DNA from: Oleiagrimonas sp963817755
Lineage (GTDB): Bacteria; Pseudomonadota; Gammaproteobacteria; Xanthomonadales; Rhodanobacteraceae
Assembly: GCA_963817755.1 (NCBI GenBank)
Contig: CAWFPB010000005.1
Span: 62,001-126,000, forward strand
Length of the DNA: 64,000 nucleotides
Direction of reading: 5' to 3'
A model generated the notes under the pieces. The model was not told where the DNA came from. It was given only the letters and a program-made list of their open reading frames with translations, and searched no databases. The position numbers and the translations under genes are program-made. Shown piece after piece: positions 9,401 to 18,309 of this stretch; position 1 is the first letter of the stretch, and each line of letters starts with the position of its first letter.

Positions 9401-9567
9401 TCGGCGCGGTGGTCGGCGTGCAGCCGTTCGGCGGCGAGGGCCTGTCCGGCACCGGCTTCAAGGCCGGCGGACCGCACTACATGCTGCGCTTCGCCACCGA
9501 ACGCGTGCTGACGGTCAACACCACCGCTGCCGGCGGCAATGCCAGCCTGATGATGCTGGGCGACTGA
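6412..9567 (+). CDS. putA: Bifunctional proline dehydrogenase / P5C dehydrogenase
   Basis: A 1051-residue PutA that oxidises proline to glutamate using FAD and NAD. Residues about 1-560 form the alpha domain and FAD barrel, with RLVKGAYWDTEIKRAQ, FATHNAHT and YLVRRLLENGANTSFVN. Residues about 570-1040 form the aldehyde dehydrogenase domain, with general base E805 in AETGGQN and catalytic C839 in GQRCSAAR. No N-terminal ribbon-helix-helix DNA-binding domain is present, and the length fits the short PutA type, so it should not repress its own gene. It starts at GTG. An efficient terminator follows at 9588-9620. Confidence 0.97.
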   Translation: MNAQILSPELHDAIDPARQRITDAWLREETGMVSALLDEAELPEDQRARVMQRASALVERVRVRADDQDAIDAFMRQYDLSSEEGVLLMCVAEALLRIPDTDTIDMLIRDKLGDADWQKHIGGSHSVLVNASTWGLMLTGRLVQMAEDTRSDVRGAMRRLAGRAGEPMVRAAVHQAMRIMGKTFVMGRRIDEAVERADKKANRPYRYSFDMLGEAALTQADADRYQQAYRDAVVALGKDPDAGNLIEAPSISVKLSALHPRYEYSKRERVREELGAKVLELAQMAMQQGIALTIDAEEADRLELSLDVAEYVFAHPSLEGWNGLGMAVQAYQKRAPAVIDWLAETARRHSRRWFIRLVKGAYWDTEIKRAQEQGLSGYPVFTRKPNTDVAYLACARRLLDVGADLIYPQFATHNAHTIAYVHHIAGNRPYEFQRLHGMGEDLYAEVIGKDKLNVPCRVYAPVGSHEDLLPYLVRRLLENGANTSFVNRIFDEDVSVEELVADPCETARGFKSLSHPRIPMPVDIYQEQRKNSMGVNFSNEDEIRQLAEDIEAHAGPWDAQPLVPGAKPAGDRVEVTDPADHRRVVGHWIGGDEATVDKAVSNAVAAQPGWDRVPAEQRAQIAERAAQMIEDNRGQFVAMCVREAGKTLPDAIAEVREAADFCRYYANMARKLFGKPEDMPSPTGETNRLFLNGRGVFVCISPWNFPLAIFVGEVMAAVLSGNAVIAKPAEQTSLIGHAAVKILHKAGIPEDVLQFIPGDGASVGAALTRDPRIAGVAFTGSTETAWAINRTLAARKGPIAALIAETGGQNAMIADSSALPEQLVKDVMASAFGSAGQRCSAARILFIQDEVADRVIEMLAGAIDELKVGDPGLLSTDVGPVIDHEALEGLQKHVDRMHREAKLIRKAPVDTDVLEHGTFLAPHAFEIPSLDMLEREEFGPILHVVRWKSGQLDKVIEQINATGYGLTLGIHSRIDDTIAYVQQHARVGNCYANRNQVGAVVGVQPFGGEGLSGTGFKAGGPHYMLRFATERVLTVNTTAAGGNASLMMLGD

Positions 9568-9587
9568 CGCCCGTCGCCAAGCGGCAC

Positions 9588-9620
9588 AAAAAAACCCCCG
9601 CGGCATCGCGGGGGTTTTTT
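9588..9620. terminator. Bidirectional terminator between putA and FadL-type gene
   Basis: An 8-bp GC stem (CCCCCGCG at 9595-9602 with CGCGGGGG at 9607-9614, loop GCAT) flanked by seven A on one side and six T on the other. It lies between convergent putA and the FadL-like gene and serves both strands. Confidence 0.93.
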
Positions 9621-9657
9621 CTTGCCAGCCCCGGAAGGCCGGTGATCGGGCATCGCC

Positions 9658-11094
9658 TCAGTAGTGATAGGCCACCGAGAACGCGAGCAGGTTGCCCTTG
9701 TCCTTGAAATTGCCGGTCAGTCGATCGCCGGTCGGGCTGAGGTTGTTGACGTGCGCATCGGACACGAAGATGTGCGCGTAGCCCACGTTCAGGTCCAGCT
9801 TGGCCGTCGGCTTGTAACCCAGGCCAACGCTGATCCAGCGACGGGTGCCGTCCGGCACGCGCGGGTCGCGGGTGGCCACCGAGGTCGGCGTGCCGTCCAC
9901 GGCCACGCCGGCACGCAGCGTCAGCTTGTCGTTGACGTAGTACTCGCCGCCCACCGAGGCAAAGATCGTGTTGGTCCAGTTGAAGGTCTCGACCGAAGTC
10001 GGCTGGGCCGGGTTCTGGTAGTTCACGCGCAGCTCCTTGAAGGAGCTCCACTGGGTCCAGGTCACGTCCGCGCCGAAGCCGTAGCTGCTGCCCTGGTGCC
10101 AGTAGCTGAGGTTGGCGTAGGCCGGGGTGGTGAACGGCGCCGAACCCTTGGTGTCAGTGAACGGCACCCCGCCCGAGCCGGCCAGCAGCGGCTGCACCTG
10201 CGGATTGGTCAGAAGGGCGGTGACGTTGGCGGGCACCGTGAAGGTGGCATTGCCCTTCAACGTGTGGGTGATCTTCGAGTGGTAGCCCAGGGCCAGGCGG
10301 TCGTTGCCGGTGATCTTCCAGAAGGCGCCCAGCTGCCAGCCGTAGCCCCAGTCGTTGCCCTTGATGCGGGCCACGCCGTCGCTGCCCGGCGGAACCACGC
10401 CATTGATCAGGCCGATGTAGGTCGGTGCCGCCTGCGCGGGCAGCTGGCCGCTGGCCACCGCCTGCTGCACCAGGCCCACGCCGACGCTGTTGAAGTTGAT
10501 CGCGGAGGTCAGCTCGGCGTTGGTGCGCTGGGCGACGAAGCTGGCGCCCAGGGTGAAGCTGTCGGTCACGTCATAGGAACCGGAGAAGGTCGCCGCCACC
10601 GACTGGAAGTTGGACTTCAGTGCGTTGTAGCGGCCGACCCAGCCGTAGTCGTAGTTGGTGCGGAAACCGAACGGCGCGCTGACGCCGAAGCCCAGGTGCG
10701 TGCGATCGTTGACCTGGGTGGCGATGAAGAAGGCCGGCACCGGGATGGTGGTGCCGCCGTCGCCGCCGTTGCCACCCGTGATGGGCCGCCCGAACGCGTC
10801 GGTGGCGCTGCCGCTGAACTTGGTGCTGAAGTTGATCGCGGTCACGTCGGCCTGGAACACGGTGCCGTGCAGCATGGTCATGGCTGCCGGATTGTTGACC
10901 ACGACCGAGGCGTCGCCGCCCGCGGCCGCCGAGCCGGCGAAGGAACGTCCCAGCGCCTTGGCGCTGTTTTCCTTGAGCTGGAATGCGCTGGCGTGTGCCG
11001 CCTGCGGCAGAATCAGCGCCGCGACAACGGCAGCCGACAGTGCAGCCATAGCCAGCGGGCGCGCTGCTTGGGCAAACGAGGTTCTCATGGACAT
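9658..11094 (-). CDS. FadL/OmpP1/TodX-type outer-membrane porin
   Basis: A 478-residue outer-membrane protein of the FadL family, which passes long-chain fatty acids or other hydrophobic compounds across the outer membrane. A signal peptide ends near residue 36 (QAAHASA). The mature start AFQLKENSAKALGRSFAG and DASVVVNNPAAM match the FadL hatch domain, and the C-terminus ends in an outer-membrane Y/F-type signal (SVAYHY). The start at 11094 has AGGAG seven bases upstream. Substrate is not evident; hydrocarbon uptake homologs exist in the same family. Confidence 0.9.
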   Translation of the reverse strand: MSMRTSFAQAARPLAMAALSAAVVAALILPQAAHASAFQLKENSAKALGRSFAGSAAAGGDASVVVNNPAAMTMLHGTVFQADVTAINFSTKFSGSATDAFGRPITGGNGGDGGTTIPVPAFFIATQVNDRTHLGFGVSAPFGFRTNYDYGWVGRYNALKSNFQSVAATFSGSYDVTDSFTLGASFVAQRTNAELTSAINFNSVGVGLVQQAVASGQLPAQAAPTYIGLINGVVPPGSDGVARIKGNDWGYGWQLGAFWKITGNDRLALGYHSKITHTLKGNATFTVPANVTALLTNPQVQPLLAGSGGVPFTDTKGSAPFTTPAYANLSYWHQGSSYGFGADVTWTQWSSFKELRVNYQNPAQPTSVETFNWTNTIFASVGGEYYVNDKLTLRAGVAVDGTPTSVATRDPRVPDGTRRWISVGLGYKPTAKLDLNVGYAHIFVSDAHVNNLSPTGDRLTGNFKDKGNLLAFSVAYHY

Positions 11095-11180
11095 GGTGTC
11101 ACTCCTGCGATCGGACGCGATTTGTTGCGATCCGCACCGGGCGGATACGTGGCATGGGTTGTGTGTCTTTCATACAGACG

Positions 11181-11209
11181 TTTGAAGACTGTGACAGAAC
11201 TTTGACGAC
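11181..11209. promoter_or_regulatory. Paired 9-base direct repeats upstream of FadL-type gene
   Basis: TTTGAAGAC (11181-11189) and TTTGACGAC (11201-11209) are near-identical copies exactly 20 bases apart, two helical turns, in the region shared by the FadL-type gene (minus strand) and ycgL (plus strand). This is the spacing expected for a dimer-binding activator. The regulator is not identifiable. Confidence 0.3.
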
Positions 11210-11314
11210 AGTTTCGGACGATTGCAAGTATCCCCGGTCATGGCCGGAGCCGGCCCAAGCACCCGACCGCGTATGCTTGCCCCCCAACCTCATCCCGCAC
11301 GGAGACCGACTGTC

Positions 11315-11557
11315 ATGCAATGCCACGTCTACGCCAGTGTGCGCAGGCAGGATACGTACCTGTGGCTGGACGATCCCCAGCGCATCGACACACTGCCCGA
11401 AACCCTGCACGAGTTGCTGGGCGAACTTCGCTTCGTCATCGAACTGGACCTGCAACCGGACCGGAGCCTGCCGCGGGAAGATGCAGGTCTTGTGCTGGAA
11501 AACCTGCGCACGCAGGGCTGGCACCTGCAAATGCCGCCCGGCGAGGCGACTGACTGA
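11315..11557 (+). CDS. YcgL domain protein
   Basis: An 80-residue protein of the YcgL family, starting MQCHVYASVRRQDTYLWLDD and ending WHLQMPPGEATD. The family is widespread in gammaproteobacteria and has an alpha/beta fold of unknown function. The open frame extends 31 codons upstream, but the ATG at 11315 gives the conserved family N-terminus and has GGAG a little upstream. It is monocistronic or leads into the ankyrin gene 90 bases downstream. Confidence 0.85.
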   Translation: MQCHVYASVRRQDTYLWLDDPQRIDTLPETLHELLGELRFVIELDLQPDRSLPREDAGLVLENLRTQGWHLQMPPGEATD

Positions 11558-11644
11558 ACGCAACCCTACGCCCGTGCGGACCCGGCACGCCCACGCGTAG
11601 TATCGTTGCGCGCAACACCCCAAGCCGGCCCCTGGCCCTTCATC

Positions 11645-14600
11645 ATGCCGCCGACCGCATTGCGCCGCCGTCCACCCCTCAACATCCTGCTGGCCGCATC
11701 CCTTCCGGTACCGGCCATGATCGTCGCCGCCGCCTATCTCCCCTCGCCCCTGGCTGCGCTGTGCCTGCTGCTGGCCAACAGCCTGATGTTCAACGCCGCG
11801 GGCCTGATGGCAGGCGCCCGCCCGGCGAACGCCAGTACGCGCCATGTATCCGGCCGCATGCTTGCTCACCTCATTTTCTTCACCATCTACACCGCAGGCG
11901 TGCTGGCGCTGGTGGCATGGCCGATGGCACAGCTCGCGCAGCGGCCGACGCTCGGCGGCGTCCTGGTGCTTTCCACCGTGCTGGCCGGCTGCATCGCCGC
12001 CCTGTGGCGGCACTGGCCGGTCTTCGCGCTGGTGTTCACCCGCAGCGCCGCGGGTCACGGCAAACCGGCCTCCCTGCGCCCGGTCCTCTCGCAAAGCCTG
12101 CGCCTGGCACGCCAGCTTTCCGCGGAACAGCGACTGTTCGCCGACATCCTTCCGGTGGCCGGTGGCATGCTGGCCTGCGCCATGGGCGTGCTGGCGCTGG
12201 GCGGCCTGGTCGATGGCGTGCCCGAACCGCTGCGCATGCGCATCCTGTGGCTGTACGGCCTGGTGCTGCTTCCGCTCAGCGCGGCACTCGCGTTCCAGCG
12301 CACCCTGCGTGTTCTTGCGCGCAGCGGCGTGGCGCCTGCGGCGGCCGGCGAGGACCTCGCGCCGCGCGATGCCGTCCTGCCGGATCAGGCAGGGACCGAT
12401 GCCGATGTCTCCGATCCCGATACATTCACCGGCGAGGGCAACCTGATCGACCGGGTCCGTGCCGGCCATGTCGAGCAAGCCCTTGCCCTGCTGGAGCAGG
12501 GCGCCGATCCCAACGAAGGGCCGCAGGCCGGTGACCGCGACCAGCGCTCGGCACTGATCCTGGCCGCGCAGCTGCCCGAAACCCGGCTGCTGCGCGCCAT
12601 GATCTCGCACGGCGCGGACGTCAACCGGGTGCAGGGCGGGCTCACGCCGCTGCTGGCCGCCACGCGCGACAGTTACCATGGCCGCGCCGAAGCGGTGATG
12701 ACGCTGCTGGCCAACGGTGCCGATCCGTCCTTCGCCGATGCCGACGGCAACACCCCGCTGCACGGCGCCGCACTGAGCGTCGAACCATCCGTCGCCGCCA
12801 TGCTGATCGACGCCGGGGCCAATCCCAACGTGCTCAACCGTACCGGGCTCACGCCGCTGGCCACCGCCTGCCGTGCGGGCAACTGGGCACTGGTGCAGTA
12901 TCTGCTCGAACACGGCGCACGGGCCGCTTTGGACCATGGCGAGCCGGCCCTGCTGTCCGCCGCCTCCATCGCCGAGGACGACCCGGAAGGCGTGCAGCTG
13001 CTGCTGCGGCACAAGGCACCGGTCAACGGCGCCAACGCCATCGGTCGCAACGCACTGATGGCCGCGGCACTGGAAGGTCATGCCGACATCGCCCGCGCGC
13101 TGGTCGGCGCCGGCATCGACATCGACGCCGTCGACGGCCACGGCACGACCGCGCTGATGGAAGCATCGCGTTCGGGCGCGCTCGGCGTGGTCCACGTGCT
13201 CGCCGCGGCCGGTGCCGACGTCCACTGCCGCGACAAGCACGGCCGCGACGCACTGATGCTGGCCTGCCAGTCCCCGCGCACCCAGGGCGACATCGTGCGC
13301 TCCCTGCTGGACCTGGGCGCCGACCCGCGCGCCGTCGGCAACGACGGCCGCAGCGCGCTCGACCATGCCGCGTCCACCGGCCGCTGGGACCTGGTCGCGC
13401 TGATGGATCCGGAAACCCCCTTGCCGGCCAACCTCGACGTCGGCGCCGGCCCCGAACCCGGTGCCGATACGCCCGACCACCTGGCCGATGCGCTACGCTT
13501 CGGCCACTGGGCCATTGCCTCGACCTTCTCCCGGCGCGTGCGTGAATGGCCCCGGGAAGAGCTCGGCCAGGTCTTCCTGGTGCTGGCCGATGCAGCGCCC
13601 GCCGCACGTCGGTGGCTGCTCGATCACGGCCTGTCGCCCCACGCCCGCCTGGCCGACGGCACACCTCTTCTTGATGCCCTGATCGATGCACTGCCCGACA
13701 GTGCCGCGGCCATCCACGAACTGCTCGACGCCGGTGCCGAGGCGGCCGGCGGTGCGCGCATCGCGCGGGCACTTGTTGCGGCATCCGCTGATCCGGGCTG
13801 TGCGGACGTGGTTCTGCGAATGCTGCAATCGGGCGGCGATCCGTTCGCACGCCATGCCGGCAGCGCCACGCCGGTGCATCTGGCTGCATCCTTCGGCCAG
13901 ACGGCGGTACTCGATGCGTTGCTGGCCATCGGCTGCAATCCCAACGTGACCGACGCCACCGGCCGCACACCGCTGCATGCCGCCCTCGAACATGCCGATC
14001 CGCTTCCTCAGATCCGCGCCCTGATCCGCGCCGGTGCCGATCCGGAGGCCGCCGCCGCCAACAACGAGACGCCGCTGGGCGCGGTACTCGACCATGCCGA
14101 TCCGGACGTGCCGCGATGGCTGCGCTGGGGCGACGCCTGGCCGCTGCCCGGGCGGGCGTTGCGTACTTCGGACCTGCCCGCCGCCGCAGCCACCGGCGAC
14201 AACGAAGCGGTATGCAAGCTGCTGGCGCTGGGTTTCCCGGTCGACAGTCGTGACGCCCAGGGCGCCAGCGCCCTGCTGCGTGCAGCCGGCATGGGCCATA
14301 CCGACACCGCTCACCTGCTGATCGAACACGAGGCCGACCTGGCCCTGAGCGCGCGCACCGGGGTCACGCCGCTGGCCGCCGCCGCCAATGCCGGACGCGC
14401 GGACATGGTCGAGCTGCTGCTGGACAACGGCGCGCAGATCGACCAGCCGCTGCCGGGGCGCACCACGGCGATGATGCTGGCCGTGGCCCGCGGCCATGTC
14501 GACATCGTCGAGCGGATGCTGGCCGCCGGTGCCGATATCCACGTGCGCGACATGTACGCCCGCAGCGTGCTGCACCCGGCCGCGCAGTTCTGCTTCGCCG

Positions 14601-15034
14601 GGCGCGACAGCCTGCGTGCACGACGCATGCTCGACCTGTTGCTGCGCCACGGCGCCGAGGTCAACTTCGCCGACCAGGACGAACGCACCCCGCTGCTTCT
14701 GTTGCTGGGCGCACACGCCCCTCCCGGCGCCGCCTGCGACGGCACTCATCTCGGCGCCCTGCTTCCGGTACTGCTGGATGCCGGCGCCGATCCGCGTCAG
14801 TCCGACCGCCGCGGGATCACGCCCCTGCATGCCTGCGCCATGCACATGCTGGTCGGCCCGGCGCGACTGCTGCTGGCGAACGGCGCGGCCCGCGACGCAG
14901 TCGACGAACAAGGTCGCACCCCGGCCGAACTGGCACGCGAACTGGGCTACATCGACGTCGCCGTGGAACTGGAGGCGCGAACGCCGGGCGTACCCGGTGT
15001 CAGCCAGACGCTGCGCCGTCCTGCCGCCGACTAG
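11645..15034 (+). CDS. Large membrane-anchored ankyrin-repeat protein (1129 aa)
   Basis: The first 230 residues hold about six hydrophobic segments (a polytopic membrane domain, for example NILLAASLPVPAMIVAAAYL and ILWLYGLVLLPLSAALAF). From about residue 260 to the end run many ankyrin repeats, recognisable by G-x-TPL-x-A-A and LL-x-x-GADP/N turns such as ADGNTPLHGAAL, HGTTALMEASR and GITPLHACAM. Some middle repeats are degenerate. Such arrays normally bind proteins; orientation of the array (cytoplasm or periplasm) is not settled by the sequence. An upstream TTG start is possible; I chose the ATG at 11645. Homologs of this architecture occur in Xanthomonadales, but no function is known to me. 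Confidence 0.85.
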   Translation: MPPTALRRRPPLNILLAASLPVPAMIVAAAYLPSPLAALCLLLANSLMFNAAGLMAGARPANASTRHVSGRMLAHLIFFTIYTAGVLALVAWPMAQLAQRPTLGGVLVLSTVLAGCIAALWRHWPVFALVFTRSAAGHGKPASLRPVLSQSLRLARQLSAEQRLFADILPVAGGMLACAMGVLALGGLVDGVPEPLRMRILWLYGLVLLPLSAALAFQRTLRVLARSGVAPAAAGEDLAPRDAVLPDQAGTDADVSDPDTFTGEGNLIDRVRAGHVEQALALLEQGADPNEGPQAGDRDQRSALILAAQLPETRLLRAMISHGADVNRVQGGLTPLLAATRDSYHGRAEAVMTLLANGADPSFADADGNTPLHGAALSVEPSVAAMLIDAGANPNVLNRTGLTPLATACRAGNWALVQYLLEHGARAALDHGEPALLSAASIAEDDPEGVQLLLRHKAPVNGANAIGRNALMAAALEGHADIARALVGAGIDIDAVDGHGTTALMEASRSGALGVVHVLAAAGADVHCRDKHGRDALMLACQSPRTQGDIVRSLLDLGADPRAVGNDGRSALDHAASTGRWDLVALMDPETPLPANLDVGAGPEPGADTPDHLADALRFGHWAIASTFSRRVREWPREELGQVFLVLADAAPAARRWLLDHGLSPHARLADGTPLLDALIDALPDSAAAIHELLDAGAEAAGGARIARALVAASADPGCADVVLRMLQSGGDPFARHAGSATPVHLAASFGQTAVLDALLAIGCNPNVTDATGRTPLHAALEHADPLPQIRALIRAGADPEAAAANNETPLGAVLDHADPDVPRWLRWGDAWPLPGRALRTSDLPAAAATGDNEAVCKLLALGFPVDSRDAQGASALLRAAGMGHTDTAHLLIEHEADLALSARTGVTPLAAAANAGRADMVELLLDNGAQIDQPLPGRTTAMMLAVARGHVDIVERMLAAGADIHVRDMYARSVLHPAAQFCFAGRDSLRARRMLDLLLRHGAEVNFADQDERTPLLLLLGAHAPPGAACDGTHLGALLPVLLDAGADPRQSDRRGITPLHACAMHMLVGPARLLLANGAARDAVDEQGRTPAELARELGYIDVAVELEARTPGVPGVSQTLRRPAAD

Positions 15035-15286
15035 CGGCGCACCATCCCGGAGTTTCCCTGGCAACCCGCCTTCCACGCTCCGGTGAAAGGCGCTCCGCAG
15101 GTGTGGACGGGGTCATTGGGCCAACACCGTGCTGCGGCCCCGCCACAGGGCACCGCCGGACTCCCGCGAAGCGGGATCCGTCCGCACAACGACAGCGGCC
15201 GGCACCGGCCCGGCCCCGCCCGCATGCCCGAACCAAAACCTTCAGACGCTTCGGCGGGTCACGGTCGTCAGTCCGACACCCGGGAC

Positions 15287-17089
15287 TCACGTATCCCCTT
15301 CGGCTTCCCCGCTCCGGCTGTCGGCCTCGAACAGCCGCTCCAGATCCGCAAACGCCTCGCGCGTGGTGCGCATGAGCGCGGCCTCGTCGTCGTAGACCAG
15401 GTACTGTGCCTTCAGCACCGACTCGTCATGCTCGCGGAATCGCGCAAGCAGTTCCTCTGCATCGGCATCGGTCGTACCCAGTCTTGTCAGCACCTGATGG
15501 GTCAGGCGCAGGCTGGAATGGAAGGTCTCGCGCACCGGCTCTTCGATACCCAGGTCCATCAGATGGTAGGCGTGCTGACGATTGCGCGCGCGGGCAAGGA
15601 TCTTCAGGTGCGGGAAGTGCCGGCGCACCACGCGCGCCGCGCGCAGGTTGGCCTGCGGATCATCCGTGGCCAGCACGAAGATCTCGGCCTTGTCGGCCTG
15701 CGCCGCGCGCAGCAGGTCGGCACGCGCCGGGTCGCCGAAGAAGATCTGGGTGGTCCCGAAACGGCGCACCATGTCGACCTGCTCGACCGACGCCTCCAGC
15801 GCCACGAATGGGATGTGCTGGGCACGCAGCACGCGCGCGACGATCTGCCCGACACGGCCGAACCCGGCAATGATCACGCGCGGGGCATCGGTCTCGATGC
15901 GGTCGTACGCGCGTTCGGGCGTCTTGTCGCCCTTCCCGAGCACGTGCGCCAGGCTCACCACCAGCAGCGGCATCAACGCCATGGACAGACTGATCGCCAG
16001 CACCAGCAGGTCACGCTGGCGGGCGTCCAGCAGGTGCTCGCCCAGCGCCAGGTTCAGCAGCACGAAGGCGAATTCGCCGCCACTGGCCAGCAGCATGGCC
16101 ATGCGCAGGGCATCGCCCGATCCCAACTTGCCGACCCAGCGGCCCAGGGGCCACAGCATCAGGCCCTTGACCGCCATCAGGCCCAGCACCAGGCCGGCAA
16201 TCAGCAGCGGCACCTGGCGCAGCAGGCCCAGGTCCACGGTCATGCCCACGCTGATGAAGAACAGGCCCAGCAGCAGGCCCTTGAAGGGCTCGATGTGCGA
16301 TTCCAGCTCGTGCCGGTATTCCGAATCGGCCAGCAGCACCCCGGCCAGGAATGCACCCAGCGTGGCCGAGGCGCCGGCCAGCTCCATCACCCAGGCCGTG
16401 CCCATCACCACCAGCAGGGCGGTGGCCGTGGAGACCTCCTGGATGTTGGTGCGCGCGACGATGCGGAACAACGGACGCAGCAGGTAGCGCCCGCCCACGA
16501 CCACCGCCACGATGCTGACCACGATCCGCAACACACCCGGCACGATCGAGCCTTCGGCCGTGGCCGCGGCGCCGCCGAGCAGGGGCACGGCGGCGATCAG
16601 CGGGATCGCGGCCAGGTCCTGGAACAGCAGGATGGCGAAGGTCAGGCGTCCGTGCGCACTGCCGGCCTCCTTGCGTTCGGCCAGAATCTGCAGCCCGAAG
16701 GCGGTCGAGGACAGCGCCAGTGCCGCACCCACGACGACCGAGGCGCGCAGGGCCAGGCCGAAACCGAAGTGGGCGATCGCCAGCAGTGCCGCACCACAGG
16801 CCAGCACCTGCAACGCGCCGATTCCGAACACCGCCCGGCGCATGACCATCAAACGTGCCGGCGACAGCTCCAGGCCGATCACGAACAGCATCAGCACCAC
16901 GCCCAGCTCGGAGATCTGCGCGACCCGCGCGGTGTCGCCGACCAGGCCCAGTACATGCGGGCCGATCACCACGCCGGCGACCAGGAAACCGAGCACCGAG
17001 CCGAGCCGGAACTTGCGCACCAGCGGCACCGCAAGCACCGTGGCCAGCAGGAACACCACGGCGGTCTCGAGCAGATGTCCGGTATGCAT
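15287..17089 (-). CDS. Kef-type monovalent cation:proton antiporter (CPA2) with RCK domain
   Basis: A 600-residue transporter. Residues about 1-380 form a 12-13 helix Na/H-exchanger domain, starting LETAVVFLLATVLAVPLVRK and including VLGFLVAGVVIGPHVLGL, typical of KefB/KefC. Residues about 408-525 form a TrkA-N/RCK nucleotide-binding domain with GFGRVG and the acid-ended second strand. It probably exchanges potassium for protons under ligand control. No KefF/KefG ancillary oxidoreductase gene is adjacent, so glutathione gating cannot be assumed. It is convergent with the ankyrin gene across a 252-base gap that contains only a small hairpin at 15162-15176. Confidence 0.93.
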   Translation of the reverse strand: MHTGHLLETAVVFLLATVLAVPLVRKFRLGSVLGFLVAGVVIGPHVLGLVGDTARVAQISELGVVLMLFVIGLELSPARLMVMRRAVFGIGALQVLACGAALLAIAHFGFGLALRASVVVGAALALSSTAFGLQILAERKEAGSAHGRLTFAILLFQDLAAIPLIAAVPLLGGAAATAEGSIVPGVLRIVVSIVAVVVGGRYLLRPLFRIVARTNIQEVSTATALLVVMGTAWVMELAGASATLGAFLAGVLLADSEYRHELESHIEPFKGLLLGLFFISVGMTVDLGLLRQVPLLIAGLVLGLMAVKGLMLWPLGRWVGKLGSGDALRMAMLLASGGEFAFVLLNLALGEHLLDARQRDLLVLAISLSMALMPLLVVSLAHVLGKGDKTPERAYDRIETDAPRVIIAGFGRVGQIVARVLRAQHIPFVALEASVEQVDMVRRFGTTQIFFGDPARADLLRAAQADKAEIFVLATDDPQANLRAARVVRRHFPHLKILARARNRQHAYHLMDLGIEEPVRETFHSSLRLTHQVLTRLGTTDADAEELLARFREHDESVLKAQYLVYDDEAALMRTTREAFADLERLFEADSRSGEAEGDT

Positions 17090-17179
17090 GGGGCGCGTCC
17101 CGACGTTCCCGGCGATGCACGGCGCATCGCTTCCGATTATGTCAGGGCGCGGCCGGACGCACGAGACGCCGGTGGGGCG

Positions 17180-18172
17180 TCAGTCCTCGCGCAGCCAGCG
17201 CGCGGCGTCCAGGGCGAAATAGGTCAGGATGGCATCGGCCCCGGCCCGCTTGATCGATGTCAGCGATTCCAGCACGCAGGCACGCTCGTCCAGCCAGCCG
17301 TTGGCAAAGGCTGCGCGCAGCATCGCGTACTCGCCGCTGACCTGGTAGACGAAGGTCGGGGCGCCGAAGGCGTCCTTGACCCGGCGCACCACGTCCAGGT
17401 ACGGCAGGCCCGGCTTGACCATCACCGCGTCGGCGCCCTCGGCCAGGTCCAGCTCGACCTCGCGCAGGGCCTCGTCGCTGTTGGCCACGTCCATCTGGTA
17501 GGTGTGCTTGCCGCCACCGCCCAGGTTGCCCGACGAGCCGACCGCGTCGCGGAACGGGCCGTAGAAGCTGGAGGCGTACTTGGCCGAATAGGCCAGGATG
17601 CGGGTGTGGATGTGCCCGGCATCCTCCAGCGCGTCGCGGATCATGCCGATGCGCCCGTCCATCATGTCCGAGGGCGCGACGAAGTCCGCGCCGGCCTCGG
17701 CCTGGGCCAGGGCCTGGCGGACCAGCACCGCCACGGTCTCGTCGTTCATCACGTAGCCGGAGGCATCGATGAGCCCGTCCTGGCCGTGCGTGGTGTAGGG
17801 ATCCAGGGCCACGTCGCAGATCAGGCCCAGCTCGGGCAGCGCCTGCTTGAGCGCGCGGATGGCGCGCTGCATCAGGCCGTCGGGATTGAAGGCCTCGGCG
17901 GCGTCCTCGCTCTTGGTGCCCTCGTCGGGAACCGGGAACGGCGCCAGGGCCGGAATGCCCAGTTCCAGCGCCTGCTCGCCCACGCGCACCAGCTCGTCGA
18001 TCGACAGGCGCTCCACGCCGGGCATCGACGGCACCGGCTCACGCACGCGGTCCCCTTCGCACACGAACACCGGCAGGATCAGGTCGGCGGGGGTCAGCAC
18101 GGTCTCGCGCATCAGCGCGCGGGAAAAGGCGTCGCGGCGCATGCGACGCATGCGAATGGCGGGGTAGCTCAT
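17180..18172 (-). CDS. hemB: Delta-aminolevulinic acid dehydratase
   Basis: A 330-residue porphobilinogen synthase that condenses two 5-aminolevulinate molecules in heme synthesis. The two active-site lysines are present: K198 in SAKYASSFYGPF and K253 in MVKPGLPYLD (Schiff base). The metal loop reads DVALDPYTTHGQDG, with Ala/Asp/Asp in place of the three zinc cysteines of the E. coli enzyme; this is the magnesium-type pattern seen in Pseudomonas. The start at 18172 gives the standard N-terminus MSYPAIRMRRMRRD. It is read toward the antiporter gene, with a gap of about 90 bases. Confidence 0.97.
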   Translation of the reverse strand: MSYPAIRMRRMRRDAFSRALMRETVLTPADLILPVFVCEGDRVREPVPSMPGVERLSIDELVRVGEQALELGIPALAPFPVPDEGTKSEDAAEAFNPDGLMQRAIRALKQALPELGLICDVALDPYTTHGQDGLIDASGYVMNDETVAVLVRQALAQAEAGADFVAPSDMMDGRIGMIRDALEDAGHIHTRILAYSAKYASSFYGPFRDAVGSSGNLGGGGKHTYQMDVANSDEALREVELDLAEGADAVMVKPGLPYLDVVRRVKDAFGAPTFVYQVSGEYAMLRAAFANGWLDERACVLESLTSIKRAGADAILTYFALDAARWLRED

Positions 18173-18309
18173 GGCGAATCCGGTCGCAAGGGGGACATGA
18201 ATTCCCATTGTACCGCCCGTCCGCCACCTTGCGGCCAGATGCGGTCCTGCGCCGCGCCGCCCGCGCGCCCGATTCCGCCATGTCGCGTGGTCAATCTCAT
18301 GGCGTGGAT

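Noticed and set aside
6394..9606. A 1070-codon open frame antisense to putA
   Set aside because: It lies opposite the well-supported putA gene, its product has skewed His/Ala/Arg/Val composition typical of antisense GC-rich frames, and it matches no family.
11180..11215. A Pho box upstream of the FadL-type gene
   Set aside because: The CTGTC elements are spaced 14 bases apart, not 11 as in a Pho box.
15162..15176. A terminator after the ankyrin gene
   Set aside because: TCCCGC-GAA-GCGGGA is a short hairpin without a T run and lies 130 bases beyond the stop, so its role is doubtful.
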